Positions 12,333 to 21,970 of a stretch of 64,000 nucleotides of DNA are shown piece by piece. The DNA lies in the NCBI GenBank assembly GCA_946122785.1, contig CAMGYJ010000002.1, positions 22,604,492 to 22,668,491 of the forward strand, read 5' to 3'. Source of the DNA: Linum tenue. Lineage: Eukaryota; Streptophyta; Magnoliopsida; Malpighiales; Linaceae. Made by a program: the position numbers and the translations under genes. Under the pieces are notes generated by a model. That model was given only the letters and a program-made list of their open reading frames with translations. It was not told where the DNA came from and made no database searches. Each line of letters starts with the position of its first letter. Position 1 is the stretch's first letter.

Positions 12333-13957
12333 TAAGATGGGAAGTACTGTTGATTTTTTAGCTTGAGAATTTGAACCAAGGAATAGATAAACGAAAAGGG
12401 ATATTTTGGTTGTAGCAGAAGAGGAGGCATAATAACATGAAGAGACAAGGGATTAATTGGTGGTATATCTACTTTAGTTGTTTGCTTTGGTATCATGAAA
12501 TCTTTTCTCTGTTATTCTAATTTTTTTTCGGATGCCACTGAAAGAACGTGCTAAACAAAGGATTGTTACAAATTCATGATGCCTCAAATCCTTGATAAAT
12601 CCTTGGGTTTTTAAATTACAAAACCCTCATTTTTAAATCCATGAAGCAAACGACCCCTTATTAAGTATCATCATATGATACTGGATAAGACCCCTAGCTT
12701 GCTTGTTGTTGTGAGTGAAAGATAATGCTATAAAGGTGTGTAAAAGAACTAGCTAAATGAAACTTATAAGACAACTACAAAACCAGGGGGAAAAAACATT
12801 GTAGAAGAGTTCTATTGCAATTTGAACTCGTTGACCAACGATGTTATAGATCACAGGAGGACGATTAACAGATTATTAACTAAGAACTTGTTTGGTTGGA
12901 GTTCTACAACTATTAGTTAGAGAATTTACGAAATTTCTACGTTTGGAATGGAAAGGAACAAAAAATGAGTGATTATGCTTTTTTTTTATCAGCCCAATAA
13001 ACAAAAAGATGAACTCAGAATTAACCTAGCACTCTCACTTAATTTGAAAAAGAGAAGAAAAATAAAGAATGTGGGAAAAATAACCAAAACAGAGGAAAAT
13101 AAAAAACATAACATATGGTTCCATCGGTTTCGATATCACATTTGTCATGCTAAATTAGTGAGAGAATTCTTTGTTTTCTCTCTATTCGAGGCCGAGCGAG
13201 TGAGATGAGTAACCTGTACAAAACCAAATAAGAACAAAATATTTGTTCCAGGATAGGAAAAAGAAAAGGACAAAATAAGCAAATGGACTGTAAATGTTCC
13301 CATATGTGACCAATACAAATTAACCAAATAGGATAAATAAGACAAAATTATGTGATGGCTCCAAACAGGATAAATAACTTTGTCATGTATAAATATCTCC
13401 ATGATAAATGGCTCGCCAAAATTATGTAAAAAAATCACTTAATGAATAATAAATACTAAACTCAGGCTTTTATATACCAAAATACTATCTATTGGAATGA
13501 ATGCAATGCTTTTGGTGATTCTTCATATTTACAAATACACCGTCTAGACAACTTGACTATCGAGAATCACAATTGTTACATTGTTTAAACCGAAGCAATT
13601 TATGGGTTGTTTGTAAGAGAGTATTTATGGCTGTTAAAAAAAAAAGTATTAATAGATGTCTTCAAAATGAGCGTTTCAATAGAGAAACTAAAAACTGTGT
13701 AAGTTAAGGTAAAATTATCATAGATATTAATTTGGCATAAAACCTGAGAATTAAGAAGATTAGCAGAGACTATGAGTTCTTCAATTCCAATGGAAAATGA
13801 GGATTTGAACTCAAATTTCATCAACTGCTCACATTATTTTGTGCATGATACCCTGTTGGAATCCTTATCTAAATGATCTATTTTACTAAGCATGTTAAAC
13901 CCATGAAGGATGAGGAATTTGACAATGCTATATAGTATTGGTGTTATAGGTTTTGCT
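12333..13957. other. AT-rich intergenic region, no gene seen
   Basis: No protein with a recognisable motif is supported on either strand. The stretch near 12540-12660 and 12890-12960 has the look of eroded short transposon ends, but I could not define boundaries. Around 13370-13425 there is a segment similar to intron 5 of the ankyrin gene at 31.7 kb (see findings). Confidence 0.5.
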
Positions 13958-14072
13958 TTTATGATACAACTTAAAATTGTACATTTAATGTTATGGTACA
14001 ACTTCATGTACCTATACTTTTTGTACGAATTCTTTTATGGTACAACTTGAACTTGTACATTTATGGTACAAC
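13958..14072 (+). repeat. Short degenerate direct repeats (TTATGGTACAACTT motif)
   Basis: The motif ATGGTACAACTT or a near copy recurs about every 25-50 bases (near 13960, 13992, 14036 and 14062) and again at 14741-14754 just after the hAT insertion. The hAT element landed in one unit of this array. Confidence 0.7.
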
Positions 14073-14742
14073 CATAGGCGGAGGCAGGGGCATTAGCCCT
14101 TGTCACGAGACAGGGGCAAATTTCGGAGTGAAAAAAATACTCATATATATTTATATTGATGATGGAACAAATAATTAAAGGTGGTATTAGAGTATTTTAT
14201 CAATACAACACAACTCATTCGTTGTTCATAAATTGACATAAAAATTAATTTATTATACTATAAACAAACTTTTAATTGCAATGAAGACCTAATCAAATCT
14301 TTTTTCTCCTTATTTCTATTCGTTTTTCCCCAACAATCCTGAAATTTTTCCGCGACAACAACAATTCCACTAGTTTTGATTCTACCAATTTGCAACTGCA
14401 AGTGCAGGAAGAACATTTTCAGCTTTGAGTTAAATTCATAACAAGTTTCGAAGTCGAATTGGCGATCAGTTTGCTAATGATTGTTTAGTGTGATACATTA
14501 AAAGAAACTTACTTAACAGTGTAGACAACAAATGTTTTTGTGTTGCTTTTGCAATATGAAATTTCGGCGTGGTTGCCGATGAAAACAATGATTTTATTAG
14601 TCGATTATTTTTTATATGTGAATGAATTATTTGGATATAATTAGTTTTAATTGTATTTATTTATTTATTATTAATTAAATAATTATATATTTGTATTATG
14701 AAAAGAGGACAGAGGTAGTTTCAAATCCTGAGTCCGCTACTG
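14073..14742 (+). mobile_element. Decayed hAT transposon fragment (670 bp) with 8-bp target duplications
   Basis: The element starts CATAGGCGGAGGCAGG and its right end, read in reverse, is CAGTAGCGGACTCAGGA, giving imperfect inverted ends typical of hAT. It is flanked by GGTACAAC at 14065-14072 and 14743-14750, an 8-bp target-site duplication. Around 14410-14570 the plus strand resembles the end of a hAT transposase gene (pieces such as IGDQFAND and SVDN), interrupted by several stops. Non-functional. Confidence 0.8.
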
Positions 14743-14839
14743 GGTACAACTTCAAGTTATACATTAAAGCATCAATGTTATATAGCATAGTAAAAGTGCT
14801 CCATGAAGCATATGTATCTTTCTTTAACATACAGTTTAG

Positions 14840-15081
14840 TATAAATGAATTCCATAAGTTTTGAAGAATTTATTTTGAAATGAAATATTTTTGTGTTTGG
14901 TATTAAAAAGAATTCATTTTTAATTCTAAAATTTGAATTCTACGGAATTGGAACTAGTTATAGCAATTCTGAGGATTTGAGATAGAATTTCCAAATGAAT
15001 TCCACAAGTATTTACTAATTATAATAGAATGACATGATTATCCTCTTTTATTAACTAAATTACTTATACATATGACATACT
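14840..15081. repeat. GAATTC-rich palindromic repeat, left part (split by LINE insertion)
   Basis: Repeated GAATTC/AATTCC words in both orientations occur here and continue at 21045-21180 on the other side of the first LINE. Together they look like a ~370-bp MITE-like repeat that served as the LINE target. I could not define its terminal repeats. Confidence 0.45.
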
Positions 15082-15096
15082 AAACACAGAAATTCA

Positions 15097-16081
15097 CCAG
15101 TTCCTCTCTTGTGCTTTGTTCCTTCTCCAATGAACTAGTGGTAGGCCTTCTTCCATTCAACATTTCCAGAGAGTTGAGTTCATGGAGGAGCTGTTTCTTC
15201 CTCTTGAAAATGTTCCCATACACTTCTTTATTCCATGTCATCAGTTCTTCCTTGAATTTCTGCAAAGAGACAGGAAACTCACAGCCAGTAGTCCAGGAGG
15301 AGGAGAGGAAAGGGAGAAAGTTCTCATGGGCAAGCCAAGAAGCCAGAAACTGAAACCTTCTCACCTGGTTCTGGTTTCTTTTTTCATCCATAGTGTTGGT
15401 GAGGATAGGTCTGTGGTCTGATTTGATCTTAGGGAGATGGAACACTGTTGTTTTGGGGAATTTCTGCTGCCATTCAGTGTTGCATAGGCTCCTATCCAAT
15501 CTTTCCTTCAACCTAGAGGCTTTAGTGAACCAGGTAAAGTGTGGTCCAGTGTAGCCAAGATCCAACAGTTTGCAATCCTCAATGCAGTTGTTGAATGCTC
15601 TAGTCTTTGCAAAGTTGAAAGCAGCACCTCCTTGTTTTTCCCATGATCGAGAAATAGAGTTAAAATCTCCTGTAAGGAGCCAAGGAAGGTTAGAACTACT
15701 CTCAAAGATCCTAAGCGTATCCCATAGATCAACTCTATCATGGTCATTAGGGCTGGCATACACAGCAGTAAAACAAAAACTAGGCTTTCCATCAGTGAAA
15801 CATTTCATGTGGATAAATTGCTTGTGTTTATCAAGAAGTTCAAGTTCCAAGTTACTGTCATTCCAGAGGATCCAGATCCCCCCACTAAAACCAGTAGCAT
15901 CAGAAACCTTCCATGAGTCAAATCCTAGTGATTTGATCACACTAATGGCTTCTTCTCCACTAATCCTAGGTTCTAAAATGCACACAATATCAGGTTTGTG
16001 ATTATCTTTATACAACTTAAAAGTAGGCAGAAATTTGGGGTGCTTTGCACCCCTGCAATTCCAAGAGAAGACTTTAACCAT
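15097..16081 (-). pseudogene. LINE ORF2 N-terminal part: apurinic/apyrimidinic-type endonuclease (cut off from RT)
   Basis: Start MVKVFSWNCRGAK at 16081, about 50 bases after the ORF1 stop, is the usual ORF2 start context. An in-frame ATG at 16120 also exists. The endonuclease catalytic set is visible: Asn in FSWNC, Glu in ILEPRI, Asp and Asn in TGDFNS, and the SDHRPIL block. The frame runs into flanking target DNA at 15096 and ends at 15080, so the last residues are not element-derived. In an intact LINE this domain nicks target DNA and is fused to the reverse transcriptase; here the inversion separates them, hence pseudogene. Confidence 0.88.
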
Positions 16082-16130
16082 AAGAGTGGATAAAAGAAAA
16101 CTTCCCTGGATGACTTTCAATCAAAGGTCT

Positions 16131-18020
16131 TCAATTTCCCACGGCCATAGCCGTTCCCTTCTCTTCAACAGATCTGTTTTGTTCTGCTGCAGTGAAAGGT
16201 TGTACATTTTCAGGTGCTTTTGCATCATTCTCCAGGTTGTTGCTATAGACAATCTTCCTGGGAATTCCACTCCCACTTTCTTGGGCAGTCTCCATTCTCT
16301 TTCCAGTTTCCTTAAGTCCCTTCCCTGGCGATGGATCCTTTATTTTGGGCTGGTGGCCTGATTTAGCATCCTCCATGAGTATTTTGTCGCTTGCCTGTTT
16401 ACTACTCTTGGAGTTTGAGGATGTTTCCTTACTCTTCTTCCCTGGTGTTGTCTTTGAAGTAGCAGGTGCTTTTTCTCCTCCCATCTGGTGTTGTCCTTCC
16501 TTTTTCATGTTTGAAGTTGCAGGCATGTTCTTCTTGATTGTCTCCACTGTTTTTGCTTTCTGTTTGATGGTTTCTGGTGAGATTTTCTGGTTTTCCTTCC
16601 TTTCATGTAGTTTCTGTTCCTTGGTTTTCTCTTGTACTTTCCCTGTTCCTTGATTCTCCTTGCTTTTCCCTTTCTTCTCATTACGGCTTACCTCCTTCGA
16701 GCCAGTAGGGTCAATCTTCAACGCCCCTTCTGTCCGCTTGTTTTGTTCCTTGGATTGACTTTGCTCAACTTCTTCCCTGGTAGTACCATCTCCATCTTCC
16801 TCTTCCTCCACATTTTCCCCTTCCATTTGCTCACTCAAGACATTGAATCTGGAGCCTTTGTTATCCTTCTTAAGGGAGTCCCCTGCTTCTTTTGACGATG
16901 CATTCTGGTTTCTGTTTTGCTGTTGTGGTTTAGCTCTCTTAGTTCTTGTTGCTAACATCCATGGTCCATAATCTTCCATGATTTCCGGCCTAACCTCCTG
17001 TGATACGCTTGAGTTGATGTTAACCTTGAGTCTGTCCTCAGGAGTTAGTGAGCTCTCTTGATTTTTCAGTGGGCACTTATCCTCCAGGTGTCCATAGAAG
17101 CCACAGTCGAAGCACACGGTATGAAGCCCTTCATATTCAATCCTCCTGACACGCCTCTTGATTCTGTATTTCGAAACCAATCTCTTCCTTAAATCCACTT
17201 CAACACATAATCGAGCGTAGTTTCCTCTAAATCCATTTGCCGTGTTGTAGTCAATCTTCTCCACACGACCCAATTTGTTTCCAATATCCATGAGGATCTC
17301 TTCGTCAAAGTAAGCCAAAGGAAGACGGGGCAGTCTGATCCAGACCGAGGTCTTGTCAATGGAATCGAAATCTGGATCAAAATCCAGCCTCCATGGCTCC
17401 GACACAATGTAGTGATCGTCGATGGTCCACGGTCCACCGTAGAGTGCTCGATCGTGGTCAAGCTGTGTATCAAAGATGGCTTGACAGTAGCCATTTCCGA
17501 TATCCCCAACTTTCACCTGTCCAGTTTTTGCCCACATTTTCTGTACTCTTCTCTGAGTGTAAGCAAAGGGGAAATTCTTACCAAGGACTCTGAAGGTGAT
17601 TGCCCTGTTCCACCTCCTCTGGATTCTCGAGTTAGTACGCTTCTTAATCCGAATGGTTGGGCAATCTGGGTCATCTTCTCCGTCCTCCTTTTCCGACTCA
17701 TCGGACATCAGATCATCTCCTTCAAATTCCTCTGGCATGGTTCCATTTCCGAGGACTGAATCCTTATACGATACCTTGGCTCCAGTCTGCTCGGCTCCCA
17801 GTGAGTCCATATTTTCGTCTTCAATAGTCTGTTTCTCCGAGGAGGCCATCTCTGCATCTGGTTCCCTAGCTGTAATCACCGCATAATCCATCTCACCCTG
17901 GCCTGAGAACTCCTCGCTTGCGCAGGCCTTTGCTTTCTTGCTGGGTTGGACCGGGGAGTTCGCCGGAGATCCGTCCGGTGGCTTGAGGCGGTCGTCCGCC
18001 TCCATCGCTGCTGTTTTCAA
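16131..18020 (-). CDS. LINE ORF1 protein (DUF4283 plus CCHC zinc knuckle)
   Basis: RNA-binding ORF1 protein of the inverted LINE half, up to 629 residues (or 624 from the second ATG at 18005, MEADDRLKPPDG). An acidic N-terminal region with KKRTNSRIQ precedes the DUF4283 domain (about residues 140-300: AITFRVLGKNFPFAY, WTIDDHYI, WIRLPRLPLAYF). Then comes the zinc knuckle CFDCGFYGHLEDKC (CX2CX4HX4C). A long low-complexity Lys/Glu/Ser-rich tail makes up the rest. No internal stop. It would coat LINE RNA; with ORF2 broken it cannot drive its own copy. Confidence 0.9.
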   Translation of the reverse strand: MKTAAMEADDRLKPPDGSPANSPVQPSKKAKACASEEFSGQGEMDYAVITAREPDAEMASSEKQTIEDENMDSLGAEQTGAKVSYKDSVLGNGTMPEEFEGDDLMSDESEKEDGEDDPDCPTIRIKKRTNSRIQRRWNRAITFRVLGKNFPFAYTQRRVQKMWAKTGQVKVGDIGNGYCQAIFDTQLDHDRALYGGPWTIDDHYIVSEPWRLDFDPDFDSIDKTSVWIRLPRLPLAYFDEEILMDIGNKLGRVEKIDYNTANGFRGNYARLCVEVDLRKRLVSKYRIKRRVRRIEYEGLHTVCFDCGFYGHLEDKCPLKNQESSLTPEDRLKVNINSSVSQEVRPEIMEDYGPWMLATRTKRAKPQQQNRNQNASSKEAGDSLKKDNKGSRFNVLSEQMEGENVEEEEDGDGTTREEVEQSQSKEQNKRTEGALKIDPTGSKEVSRNEKKGKSKENQGTGKVQEKTKEQKLHERKENQKISPETIKQKAKTVETIKKNMPATSNMKKEGQHQMGGEKAPATSKTTPGKKSKETSSNSKSSKQASDKILMEDAKSGHQPKIKDPSPGKGLKETGKRMETAQESGSGIPRKIVYSNNLENDAKAPENVQPFTAAEQNRSVEEKGTAMAVGN

Positions 18021-18121
18021 CGGGCAGAAACGGTAACAAGAGAAGGGGAAAAGGAGGAGAGAGGGGAGAGCTTTTCTCTCTCAACCTTTTCACTTCGAAT
18101 CTAGCTAGGGATATCCATGGT

Positions 18122-20995
18122 GTGCCTGCTGATTTTCCTGAGATTTGTGATGATTTGCTTAGAAGATTAGGTGATAAACCTAATAAAGAGACTGTTAAGG
18201 CTGTGATCATGGACATGAGTGGACTCAAAGCACCTGGGAAAGATGGCTTCCAAGCCATCTTCTTTCAGAAATGCTGGAGTTCTATTGGAAATGACTTCTT
18301 CTTATTCATCTTGTCTTGCTTTCTTAACCCAGCTAGAATTCAAGATATGAATGAAACCCTTCTTGCCCTGATTCCAAAAGTTGAAAGCCCCTCTAATATG
18401 AGTCAATTTAGACCCATCAGTCTGTGCAATGTTAGTTATAAGGTGGTGGCTAAGATCCTTGCAAACAAACTGAAACCCCTTATGCCTATCCTTGTCCAGA
18501 AAAACCAGTCTAGCTTCATCCCAAACAGACACATTACTGACAATATCATCATCCTACAGGAAACAGTTCATTCCATGGCTAGGAGGACTGGAAAGAAGGG
18601 TCTCATGCTCCTGAAAATTGACCTGGCCAAAGCATATGACAGGCTGGAATGGGATTTTTTGGAAGATACCCTCAAAGCTGCTAGACTCCCTAACAGTTTC
18701 ATTTCCATGATCATGAAATGTGTTTCAACTACCAGTTTCCAGGTTCTGTGGAATGGGAGTGAGACTGAGAGCTTCAAACCCTCACGTGGTTTAAGACAGG
18801 GATGTCCCCTCTCCCCTTACCTGTTTACACTTTGTATGGAGAGACTTAGTCATTGTATTCAGAAAGAGGTGATGAAAGGGAATTGGAAACCTTGTAGACT
18901 TTCTCCAGGGGGGCCAGCCCTTTCACACCTCTTTTTTGCAGATGATCTTGTTCTGTTTGCTGAGGCAAGCCCTCATCATGCTGATGTCATTCTTGATTCC
19001 CTGAACCGTTTCTGCTTTGCTTCAGGGGAGATGATCAGTAAGGAAAAATCGAGAGTGTTCTTTTCTAAAAATGTTAAGAACCAGAATAGGAAGGAGATCT
19101 GTAGTAGACTTGGAATCCAAGCCACTACTGATCTTGGGAGATATCTTGGAGTTCCAGTTTTACATGGTCGTCTTACTATTAGCACTTACAAGTACATTAT
19201 AGATAGGATTGACCAAAAACTGTCTAACTGGAAAGCTAAGAACTTGTCCCTGGCTGGTAGGGTCACCCTTGCTATGTCTGTGCTTAACTCTTTGCCTACC
19301 TATGCAATGCAAACCACTCCCCTCCCCCTGTCTGTTTGTGAAACCATTGACAGGAAAGTGAGAGGGTTTGTGTGGGGCTCTGTTGATGGCAAAAAGAAAC
19401 CCCATCTGGTCTCCTGGGAAAATATCTGTAAACCTAAAGACCAAGGAGGATTGGGGTTAAAATCAGCCCGCAACATGAACATGGCTTTCATGATTAAGTT
19501 GGGATGGCAAATGTTGAATAATGAGGCTGATTTGTGGGTTCAAGTTTTGCAGGGGAAATACTTCAAACAAAAAAATGGGGAGATCCAAGGAATGAAAAAG
19601 AGCAATCACTCAAATCTTTGGAAAGCTGTCCTTCAAGGAATGAGATTGATGAAGGAAGCAACGTGCTGGAGCATCAGGGACGGCAAATCAACAAGCTTCT
19701 GGAAACAACCTTGGCTGGAAAATGGTGCCCTCTTGGAGGATTTCTGCCTTACTGATCTTACAGAGGAAGATAGAAACTCCACAGTGTCTGAATGGACAAC
19801 GCAGGAAGGTGAGTGGGACTGGGACAGGCTCAAACAAGTCCTCCCTAATGATGTTTTGGCCTCTATTGCAGGAATGGAAGCTCCCAAACCTGATCTTGGA
19901 GAGGATAAAACTATCTGGGGACTGGAAAAAGATGGACGCTTCAGACTGAAGTCTGCCTACAGACTTGCTGCTGATGAGCTGGAAGCTGCTCCAAACGGGA
20001 AGTGGAAAAAACTCTGGCAATGGAGGGGCCCGAATCGAATTAAGCACTTCCTCTGGTTAGTCTTGCACGATAGAATCTTCACCAACAAAGAAAGGGCCAG
20101 GAGGAAAATTACTCAAGACAGCTCATGTCAGCACTGCAAGAAGCATGAGGAGACCACTGAACATATTATTCGCAGCTGCAAGAAAGCAAGGAGTATTTGG
20201 GAAAAAATGCATAACAAAGTTGCTGAGAAGAATTGCAGGCTGCCCTTTCACGAATGGTTGCTTGTCAATTTACAACATGAGGAAACAGGAGTGGATTTTG
20301 GTATAGTCTGCTGGCTTTTATGGAAGCAAAGGAATGAAGAGACAATTGATGGGAAGAACTACTCTAAAGATGGCATGCTGGTGAGAATCCAGGCCTGGTT
20401 CAGAATTGTCCAACAAGCAAAGGAGGACAACAGGAAGACGTCTAGCTTCCAGAAGGTGTCTCCCACCACTTTGTACATTGGCTGGGAGCCTCCAGAAATG
20501 GGATGGATTCAACTGCAATCTGATGGATCTGTCCTAGCACAAACTGGAGCTGCAGCTGCAGGAGGACTTCTCAGGGATCACCTGGGACACTGTGTGGAAG
20601 CGTTCACCTGCAACCTTGGGAGATGCTCCATCACTGCAGCAGAATTAAAAGGTGCGGTTGAAGGACTTAAGATTGCTTGGAACAGGGGCTATCGAAAGGT
20701 TCACCTCAAGATGGACTCCACTACAGCAATTGAGATCATAAGAAACAGAGAGAATGAAGATCACAGACATGGCAGCATTGCTAGCCAATTCAGACAACTC
20801 CTCAACCTTGAATGGGAGGTCAAAATCCATCACGTGTACAGAGAGGCCAATTTTGCAGCCGACTACTTGGCGAATCTCGGCCATGATTTCCATTTTGGTA
20901 CACACAATCTCAATGTGCGAGATTCTGGTTTAGTTCAATGGCTTTGCCATGATGTATTGGGAACATCCCATGAACGTTCTGTTAATATGATATAG
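18122..20995 (+). pseudogene. LINE ORF2 C-terminal part: reverse transcriptase plus RNase H
   Basis: An open frame of 957 residues without its endonuclease. It begins close to the inversion junction, so the first Met is not the natural start. Reverse-transcriptase blocks follow in order: KAPGKDGFQ, ALIPKVE, RPISLCN, QSSFIPNR, KIDLAKAYDRLEWDF, GLRQGCPLSPYLF, and the catalytic FADDLVLF. A zf-RVT region with CQHC/KKHEETTEHI follows, then a plant-type RNase H with Asp in QSDGSV, Glu in AAELKGA, Asp in MDSTTA and Asp in FAADYLA. Functionally orphaned by the 5' inversion although chemically complete in its RT and RNase H motifs. Confidence 0.88.
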
Positions 20996-21009
20996 ACGCT
21001 ATTTGCGTC
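20995..21009 (+). other. Stem-loop at LINE 3' end
   Basis: GACGC-TATTT-GCGTC forms a 5-bp stem with a 5-base loop that begins on the last base of the ORF2 stop codon and lies 12 bases before the poly-A tract. Its position fits a 3' RNA structure used in retrotransposition, but that role is an inference. Confidence 0.5.
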
Positions 21010-21044
21010 ACTCTTTCTACCAAAAAAAAAAACACAGAAATTCA

Positions 21045-21195
21045 TTTGACAATGAATTCTACACGACACTTCAATGATTTGAATATAACATATTACATAT
21101 CAAACATATGATTTCATTTGACAATGAATTTTACACAGTAATTCATTTTACAATGAAATGAATTCTCGATTATTTAGTAGTACCAAATGATATGT
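21045..21195. repeat. GAATTC-rich palindromic repeat, right part, between two LINEs
   Basis: Continuation of the repeat at 14840-15081 (several ATGAATT/AATTCAT words). It separates the two LINEs, which are only about 170 bp apart. Confidence 0.45.
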
Positions 21196-21200
21196 AAGAG

Positions 21201-21916
21201 GGACCACCTCGCCCTCGATCACGTCCCCCGCCAAAATCGCGCCGCAACGGGTCAGTTACCAAGAAAGGAAAGATGGGAATGGGAAGAATAAGGGAGAAGA
21301 AAGGAAAAAAGGAAAAGCGGTGATGACCTCTGAAGCCTCAGTTGGAGAAGCAGGTCTCCTTGGCCCAGGACCTGACCGAGGCCCAAAGTCTACCAACACA
21401 TCGAAATTGTCCTCCGACCCCAATCGGGCCTCATCTTCGGCCCACCCCCCGGTAACCCACGGCAATAGCAACCAAAACCAGCCCAACAAGGCCCCTGGAC
21501 TCGAGATGTCTTCTACCTTGCAACCCACCCTTCAAACAGTGACTGGGCCCAACGGCACAGTGATGCAAATAGTGGAAGTGTCGTCGCCAGCTTCTCAACA
21601 TCGCGAAAGACCCTCCCAAAGCTCCCCGTCGACGGCTTCCCGAACAAAGAAAAGCAAAAAACAAAAGGACCAGAGGACGAAGTCGCCGATTAAGCTCCCC
21701 CCCTTGAAAGCGCTGCAAATTTGGACTCCTAAGAAAGATAGGAAGACTAAATCGAAAGCAAGGATGGCAACGCTCACTCTACAGGAGATTGACGCGTGGA
21801 CTACTGCAGCGAAGAGCTCGACCGGAGACTCAGGGGAGAAAGCTCCTGCCTTCCTCGCCGAGGGGCAACACCCGTCTCCTTCACCGGGAGAGGACGCTTC
21901 TTCTCCGACCACCTGA
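21201..21916 (+). pseudogene. LINE ORF1, C-terminal remnant
   Basis: An open frame rich in Ser, Pro, Lys and Gln that continues upstream of the first Met and has no zinc knuckle or DUF4283, as expected for only the low-complexity tail of ORF1. It stops at 21914-21916, about 55 bases before the ORF2 start region. Function is unsupported; identity rests on position and composition. Confidence 0.6.
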
Positions 21917-21970
21917 GGGGCTCCCCTCCCGCTCCTCCTTCCCTTCTCGTCTTAGTCTTTCTTTTTCCCT

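Larger units (their letters stand above)
15097..21029. mobile_element. L1-type LINE with 5' inversion (twin-priming structure)
   Basis: A single non-LTR retrotransposon in two opposed halves. From about 18110 leftward on the minus strand come a 5' UTR, ORF1 and the endonuclease; from about 18110 rightward on the plus strand come the reverse transcriptase, RNase H, a short 3' UTR and a poly-A tract (21022-21032). A 15-bp direct duplication AAACACAGAAATTCA lies at 15082-15096 and 21030-21044, bracketing both halves and proving one insertion event. About 75-80 codons that should join the endonuclease to the reverse transcriptase are missing at the break, judged against the second LINE. All three reading frames are long and open, so the insertion is probably fairly young. 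Confidence 0.9.

Noticed and set aside
15080..20995. Three separate host genes in opposite orientation
   Set aside because: Motif order, the shared 15-bp target duplication and the poly-A show that they are halves of one LINE.
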